Shown: piece after piece, positions 59,301 through 64,000 of the stretch
Layout of the letters: each line of letters begins with the position of its first letter
How positions within the stretch are numbered: the stretch's first letter is position 1
DNA from: Corbicula japonica
Lineage: Eukaryota; Mollusca; Bivalvia; Venerida; Cyrenidae
Direction: 5' to 3'
Assembly: GCA_038501625.1 (NCBI GenBank)
Contig: JAZAYU010000123.1
Coordinates: 1,488,001 to 1,552,000, forward strand
Length of the DNA stretch: 64,000 nucleotides
Notes under the pieces: model-generated
The model's database searches: none
What the model saw: the letters and a program-made list of their open reading frames with translations, nothing else
Told to the model about the DNA's origin: nothing
Position numbers and translations under genes: made by a program

Positions 59301-60507
59301 GGCGTCCTCCAGTAAAACAGGGTCGGGTTTTGAGAAGTCAAAATTTTGTATAGACATCCGTCCGGAAAACAGGGTCGGACGCGGAAAGGATATACTGCAT
59401 TTCCAAACATAAATTTGCTATCAGTGTCGGTAAAAGCATGTCATTTACTAAACATGTTCCTTTCAGGCCATACTAGCCATTTAATGCCCCGAAAAGGCCA
59501 AAAACATGGGACTATTTAGTGTCAGCCATTGCCAAAACTGGTGAACTGTTTACAAGTAGTTAGCCATTAAAGTTTAAAAACGGGTAAAGACTTTAAAATC
59601 TGAATACTTGTTAAATAAACAATTATATACTCAGCAAAAATAAAACTTATCCACATGCCTACCTTGTTTTTAATAAAATTAAAAAAATTAAAATTTAAAA
59701 TTCTTTCTTTGAACAAATTTGCATTTCTTTAATCATTGCAAATGAATAAAATGAATAAAGTGTTTTTGAAAATCAGTCTCCACTGAGTTATCTTCTCCTT
59801 TGTTATAATTAGAGTTTCAAGAAGAAGCCAGTAATTCTAAAAATCATCCACGTACAGTTTGTTAGAATTAAATCAATAACTTCAGTCAGTACTTGTGTTC
59901 AATAACATAAAATAAAAACATTTCTAAATAAAACAACTAGCACTCGAAAATCAGCGCTTGAAATTCCAATCATTTGCAATTAATTCCCTTTCAATTGAAA
60001 CTGTAGTGTTTTGAAATCCTTAATTATAATTCCATGGGCAGTTCCTCTGGTCGGGGTGTTGAAAATTATGTTCATGATCAAGTAAACTTTAAACAATATA
60101 GATTTACTTACAAAACATCATTCAAAGCATTCCTTATTAAATGAAAATATCCTAATGAAAATAGAAATATAAAAAAATTGATACATTTTTATCAGTATAC
60201 ATAACCCGAGTGCGACCAGTGTAAATCCAGATTAACTAATAAGTCACCATTAATTTAAATCATTCCCCATTTTATGAAAATATCTTAATAAGAATAGAAG
60301 CATTTAAAATGTTATAACTTTTTTCTTGTTCAGTATACAAAAATAGCGAAAAAGTAGATCTACCTTGATTGGCGATGTCCGATTTGACGACTGGCAGTAA
60401 GTATTGTACGGACATAAGGTGTAAATGTCCGGTAACGCTCGAGAATAGTAGAATATTGGTGTCACACACAACAGTACGACACTCAACCGCTGAGCCGTCT
60501 GTAACAT
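53327..60507 (-). CDS. Cysteine-rich receptor-type ectodomain protein, three exons
   Basis: Exons on the minus strand: 60507-60364, 55191-54346 and 54058-53327 (573 residues). All junctions are phase 0, with donors GTAGAT and GTAAGT and pyrimidine-rich CAG acceptors. Exon 1 starts with a signal-like segment (RLSVVLLCVTPIFYYSRALP). Exon 2 opens SCCHPCSCDMDCGLFDNCCP, a cysteine cluster I associate with the N-terminus of mollusc family-2-type receptors, and continues YKNRHCALCNNFTNYIEW. Exon 3 begins NVCRLLICQDGTIANGGECQ. Several N-X-S/T sites are visible. The protein ends in one hydrophobic stretch (SFTIYMMLVYFQVYIAMG) with no visible seven-helix exons, so it may be a membrane-anchored or GPI-linked ectodomain, or an unseen donor may lead further. 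The function is unknown. Intron 1 holds two long foldback elements. Confidence 0.7.
55290..55440. repeat. Palindromic MITE family B, copy 2
   Basis: AAGACCAATCTCAAATCTC, then AGCATCAGATTGGCTGAAAT, mirrored by ATTTCAGCCAATAAGATGC and GAGATTTGAGATTGGTCTCC. An almost perfect hairpin of about 130 bp. Confidence 0.85.
56155..56345. repeat. Palindromic repeat with GTGTAGATCC ends
   Basis: GACTAGTGTAGATCCGGACC at the left is mirrored by GGATCTACACTGGTCGGAC-like sequence near 56314-56335. Internal bases are unique. A related fragment (GCGACCAGTGTAAATCCAG) lies at 60211. It resembles a family I recall as very common in bivalves, but that is from memory. Confidence 0.6.
56422..58244. mobile_element. 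1.82 kb foldback element with a 6 bp target duplication
   Basis: Arms of about 0.8 kb (56422-57250 and 57445-58244) are near-perfect reverse complements around a spacer of about 195 bp. The ends read CACAGGGGGTAGACCAAC and its complement, and ATGACA flanks both (56416-56421 and 58245-58250). The arms carry TTTCAAAGTGGGCTCCGCC and TGTCAACATTGTCTCCATCT blocks. The spacer has its own small inverted repeat (GACAGGCTTAGG / CCTAAGCCTG). No transposase. It lies in intron 1 of the ectodomain gene. Confidence 0.85.
58475..59400. mobile_element. ~0.9 kb inverted-repeat element
   Basis: The left arm reads CATATCCTTTC, AAATTTTGACTTCCCCAAAC and CCGACCCTGTTTTAAGGGAA, then GACGCCTGAAACGTATT. The right arm carries the complements in reverse order (AATACGTTTCGGGCGTCC; AAAACAGGGTCGGGTTTTGA; GGAAAGGATATAC). 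Arms are about 110-160 bp. The left arm contains the CCCGACCCTGTTTT block twice. No coding sequence and no clear target duplication. Confidence 0.75.
59401..60363. other. Intronic DNA, no gene seen
   Basis: AT-rich intron sequence of the ectodomain gene. Nothing beyond the small repeat fragment near 60211 was recognised. Confidence 0.35.
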
Positions 60508-60509
60508 TT

Positions 60510-61600
60510 TTACATCCTATTCTGTCAAACATACAGTCTTATATGGTACAGTATCGGTGTTTGTTCATTGGAAATGGTAGAGATTGACTGAAAGCAGTAC
60601 CGTATTTACTCCGCGTTTCGATTTAAGAGAAATGAGCTGTTTCATAAATTCTCGGAAATGCTATCCTTCTTCAACCTTAGATGATATATTACATACAGTT
60701 TGAGATAAGTTAACTCAGTTTGTCTGAATTTCGAATCAAAACTTGTTGTGATACGTAAATCAGTGAAATTTACATTGAACTCTAATTTTTGAAGCACGCC
60801 GAAGTCAACGAAACGTCACATTAACGTCAATTTGAACGATGCGGTTCACATTTTCGACGTAGTCAACACCTGAGGACTAACATTTTCTTTGTCCATATTC
60901 ACTGGTCAAATCCAATCTTGAACCAATCAAGATTTCTCTTAATTTGTTGCAAATTCTGACGCTGTTTAAAACCGCTGTCTTCTCGTTTCTTTCACTGATT
61001 TCACTTTTCCAACAAAAACTATAGATGTCTGGTGTTTGCTTTCTCAGGGATTTCTCTTTAAGACAATGCAGACTAGTCTCTATTTCAGCAAATCCGATGC
61101 TTGAGATTTGAGACTGGTCTCCAAACTCAGTTTTATTATCTTTGGGCCTGGTCTGTTTTGTTGTTTTTGGTATTAAACAATGAGGTTCTATCATCTCTCA
61201 ATCGCTCAAGCCTTTTGTACATTATGGTTTTCCATGCGGTCTAAATGTTTCATAGATTAAACATGTTCAAGTGTTCACGCCTGTGATAGTTTGAGTCCAA
61301 AACAAAATTCTACAACGTAACATAACTCAATTTCATTCGTTGAGTTTGCGAAGTTGTGAAGAATAAACGTTGCTGTTAAATAACCTTTCAAAACAACGTC
61401 TTTAAAGGTTCCTCGGGTTCTTTTGCTTCAATACTGATTAAAGTTTGACTTTCGAACAGCACTATTAGTGTGTTTAAAATGTAGAAAAAAAATGCTTGCT
61501 TTTAGTCGCTAAATAGTGGTTGCTATAGAGACCACAAAATATTCGATTAAGTTGAAAAAACACGTATTTAAATGTTAAATTGATTGAAAATAATGTTTTG
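60510..61600. other. Upstream region of the ectodomain gene
   Basis: Any promoter of the minus-strand gene should lie here, but I cannot single out a core element. MITE family B copy 3 is at 61065-61150. Confidence 0.35.
61065..61150. repeat. MITE family B, copy 3 (half)
   Basis: AGACTAGTCTCTATTTCAGC, then GATGCTTGAGATTTGAGACT and GGTCTCCAAACTCAGTTTTA. It corresponds to the right half of copy 2, with the left half lost. Confidence 0.75.
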
Positions 61601-61942
61601 AGAAGAGATTATTCCGCGAATAATGGATCAACTCTTTTATATGCATATGACATTTAATTCCGAATTTAAATATCTCGGAGTCGTGTTCTCCAGAAGTGGT
61701 TCAAAAAATCATATTGCAGCTCAAGCAACTAGAGCAATGTACAGTCTAATTAGAAACGTGAATAGACTCGATTTTCCAACAGACATGCAAATTGATTTAT
61801 TTAATGAAACTGCAATACCCATTCTTATTTTTTGCACAGAAATATGGGGGGTAAGGTAATTTAGATGTTTTAGAGAGAATGCAACTTTTTCTAGTTTTTC
61901 TACAAACACATGATAAAAATGAAAAACTCAACACCTAATTGT

Positions 61943-63355
61943 CGGTCATCCTGATGACCGACATATTATAATGGACCAAACTTGAGCTTTCTACCTGAAC
62001 ACCGGTTAACAGCGATGTAAAAATAAGTTCACGGACCAGACGGAATGGATAGTTTAGAAAAGTAGACTCTTACTAAGTCGTTATTTATGGATAGACTCTT
62101 ACTCAGTCGTTATCTATGAAAACCTAGAGGCCTCTTATTGGAGGTTAGACGACCTCATATATGGAGTCTGTACCTATTCTTAAATTCTCTCTCCAGCTTC
62201 TGATCAGCTAGGCTTATTACTCATAAAGATATTTCCAACGAAGAACAATAAACATATACATGGATTTTGTCTAGTAAATGTATACTGTGTATGATAAACA
62301 AAAGATGTACAACTTATGACTCTATTAGCAACTACAATTTGTAAAGAGCACTGAACAGAGATTAGCTTATTATTTTGCTTTATTTTCTTATCTACGACTT
62401 CTGCAGCATTTTGTGAAACTCGGGGACAGGGGTATCACGGGGAACGTTTTTCATGTTTAAGCTAGCTCGATATGAATTACATTCGTCATTACTTTGATAA
62501 GTTTGCTAAACTGTTATCTTGCATTTTGCCACTCAACTGGTTATTAAAGTTTTATAAGGTTTTGAATGTAAAAAATATCATTCGAACATCATTTTTGCAG
62601 GAATCTTTAATCGGGTCATGAAACTGACAATAATAGACAATACAAGTTTTAGCTTTCCAAAGTTTTAATTTGGTTTTGAATCTACAAAATAATCTTTGGA
62701 ACATGCGAAAACACATATTTTTGTGGAAGTTTCAAATCGAGTCATGAAACTGTCAATAATAGACAAAACAAAATTATGCTTTCCAAAAAGCTAGTCGGTC
62801 ATTAGCACAACCTTTTAACAAACAAAGACGGCGCTGAAGTGCATACTTTAGGCAAATTTGAAATTAACGCGTTTGGTTGTTATTGGAAGTCATAAGACAT
62901 TCTAAGTAAATACCAACATTCTAACGAAATTGTTCTAGATCAGAAAGAGCAATGTTATACCAGTGAGTCCCGGCCAGACTGTGTGAACATTTTTCTCTCC
63001 CACTCTGTGACAGTAAAAAACTTTGTTTTTTTTTAAACATATTCTGAAGCTTTTGGTATATATTTACAGCTTGATTATCGTTGCTTTCTAACACTTTGTG
63101 ACAAAAAATAGTGTTTGATAAACTTTTCAATTTCGGTTTACCTTCAGGTGAATTATTTTGTTTGCAAACGGGGTTAGTTTTATCACCTGCTTAAATACAT
63201 CTCCTTTGAAAGAAGGAATACCTATAAATAAACTTACATTTGTATGACATCCAATAAATATAAAGCGCTTTAATTTTAAGTGGCTTTAAACTTTTGTGCC
63301 GTCTTCTTAAAAGGTTGTGCTAATGACCGACTAGCTTTTTGGAAAGCTAAAACTT
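61943..63355. mobile_element. ~1.4 kb insertion in the LINE, GTCGGTCAT ends
   Basis: The left edge is a perfect hairpin (GTCGGTCATC / GATGACCGAC) directly after the LINE codons for TPNC. Near the right edge is GACCGACTAGCTTTTTGGAA, an exact complement of 62783-62802, and the LINE frame resumes with MVYGE after it. An inverted repeat of about 40 bp thus lies at 62778-62817 / 63309-63348. No transposase was recognised; its type is unknown. Confidence 0.65.
62547..62785 (+). repeat. Two ~115 bp tandem units inside the insertion
   Basis: Both units contain GGTTTTGAAT, then TCATGAAACTG(A/T)CAATAATA and GACAA(T/A)ACAA, then GCTTTCCAAA. They differ by scattered substitutions and a small indel. Confidence 0.75.
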
Positions 63356-64000
63356 GTAATATGGTATATGGCGAAACCGGTAGCTACCCTTTACAAATTG
63401 ACATACAGGAACGAATAACATCTTTTTGGTCTCGCCTTTATACATTTGAAAATGCTTAAACAAGTAAACTCTCTGTAATAATGTACCTATATTTGTATAA
63501 ATTATCGTGCAACTTAAACGCTAATATCTTTAAACGCCGTTTTCCTCGGATACATGCTGTTAAAACAATTCTATTAAAAACTGGTTTATCCAATATTAGG
63601 GGTTCAAAAAATTGTCTTAATATTAAATGGCTAAAATTATCAGTGCGACAAAACCTGAAAGACTTATTTATTAGTGAATGGTTTGCGTGTGTAGAAAACT
63701 TTAACAAAAGTATCACATATAGAATATTTAAACACAGTTTCGCAATGGAAAGCTATTTAAGTAATACCTCTAAATTATCTTTACTTTACATGATAAAGTT
63801 TCGTACCCGTAATCATCCGTTACCGGTGGAGATGGGCACAAATACCTTTAAATTTGCGAGTCTGTAACCTATGCCAAAATCAAATTGGAGATGAATTTCA
63901 ATTTTATTCGAATGTCCAATTTTTGAAATAGAACGAAAATTTATCTCAAACTATTTATCGAAAATTCGCTACTCAAACCTTTTTTTTATAACAGACCCAG

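Larger units (their letters stand above)
61623..64000 (+). pseudogene. LINE RT C-terminal region, interrupted, runs off the window
   Basis: 61640-61935 encodes FKYLGVVFSRSGSKNHIAAQ, IPILIFCTEIWG, then after a frameshift NLDVLERMQLFLVFLQ and STPNC. An insertion follows (61943-63355). The ORF resumes MVYGETGSYPLQIDIQERIT, SFWSRLYTF, then WLKLSVRQNLKDLFISEW, YRIFKHSFAMESYL and KFRTRNHPLPVEMG, ending CNLCQNQIGDEFQFY near 63900. This is the same domain order as the LINE at 13630-18545. Stops and frameshifts show decay. The 3' end is beyond the window. Confidence 0.8.

Overview
The window is eukaryotic, AT-rich and intron-bearing, and it is crowded with decayed transposons. Three things point to a mollusc, most likely a bivalve: the combination of an IgGFc-binding-type domain with Ly6/uPAR domains, a cysteine-rich receptor-type ectodomain of a kind I associate with bivalves, and many non-LTR, Tc1-like and foldback elements. 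I cannot name the species. No rRNA or tRNA gene, CRISPR array or bacterial-style operon was seen.

Layout. 1-7.5 kb: a 2.1 kb foldback element, a broken integrase-core gene (3.07-4.14 kb), a 'TTAGAACTTAGACA' minisatellite, and matching inverted sequences at 0.25 and 7.4 kb. 8.1-10.2 kb: a dead Tc1-like transposon beside a 709 bp TTAA-flanked foldback element. 12.6-18.5 kb: a LINE tail, then a second LINE whose coding sequence is split by about 4 kb of another reverse-transcriptase element. 19.1-37.1 kb, plus strand: exons of a secreted or surface protein joining one IgGFc-binding N-terminal domain, a short linker and two Ly6/uPAR domains. Its introns hold an L1-like LINE (20.8-26.2 kb, minus strand, itself carrying a nested LINE and a TTAA foldback element), an RT element and its fragments, a Tc1 copy and a tandem repeat. 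40.2-49.2 kb, minus strand: a five-exon class C beta-lactamase-like serine hydrolase. 49.8-53.1 kb: a hAT-like non-autonomous element with an 8 bp duplication and a frameshifted LINE. 53.3-60.5 kb, minus strand: a three-exon cysteine-rich ectodomain protein. 61.6-64 kb: a LINE interrupted by a 1.4 kb insertion and cut by the window end.

All three host genes look secreted or cell-surface (by domain type for the chimera, by an N-terminal hydrophobic segment for the other two). They were rebuilt by hand from splice sites, and in each the junction phases agree. The IgGFc/Ly6 chimera is the most interesting. Its exons are modular: the IgGFc exon, the linker and each three-exon Ly6 block are symmetric phase 1-1 units, so whole blocks could be duplicated or shuffled without breaking the frame. 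An in-frame TGA inside the IgGFc exon leaves open whether this copy is functional.

The other theme is very long inverted repeats. At least six are present (0.66-2.8, 9.5-10.2, 25.2-25.9, 44.1-45.5, 56.4-58.2 and 58.5-59.4 kb). Several have clear target duplications, and one restores a LINE reading frame when removed in silico.
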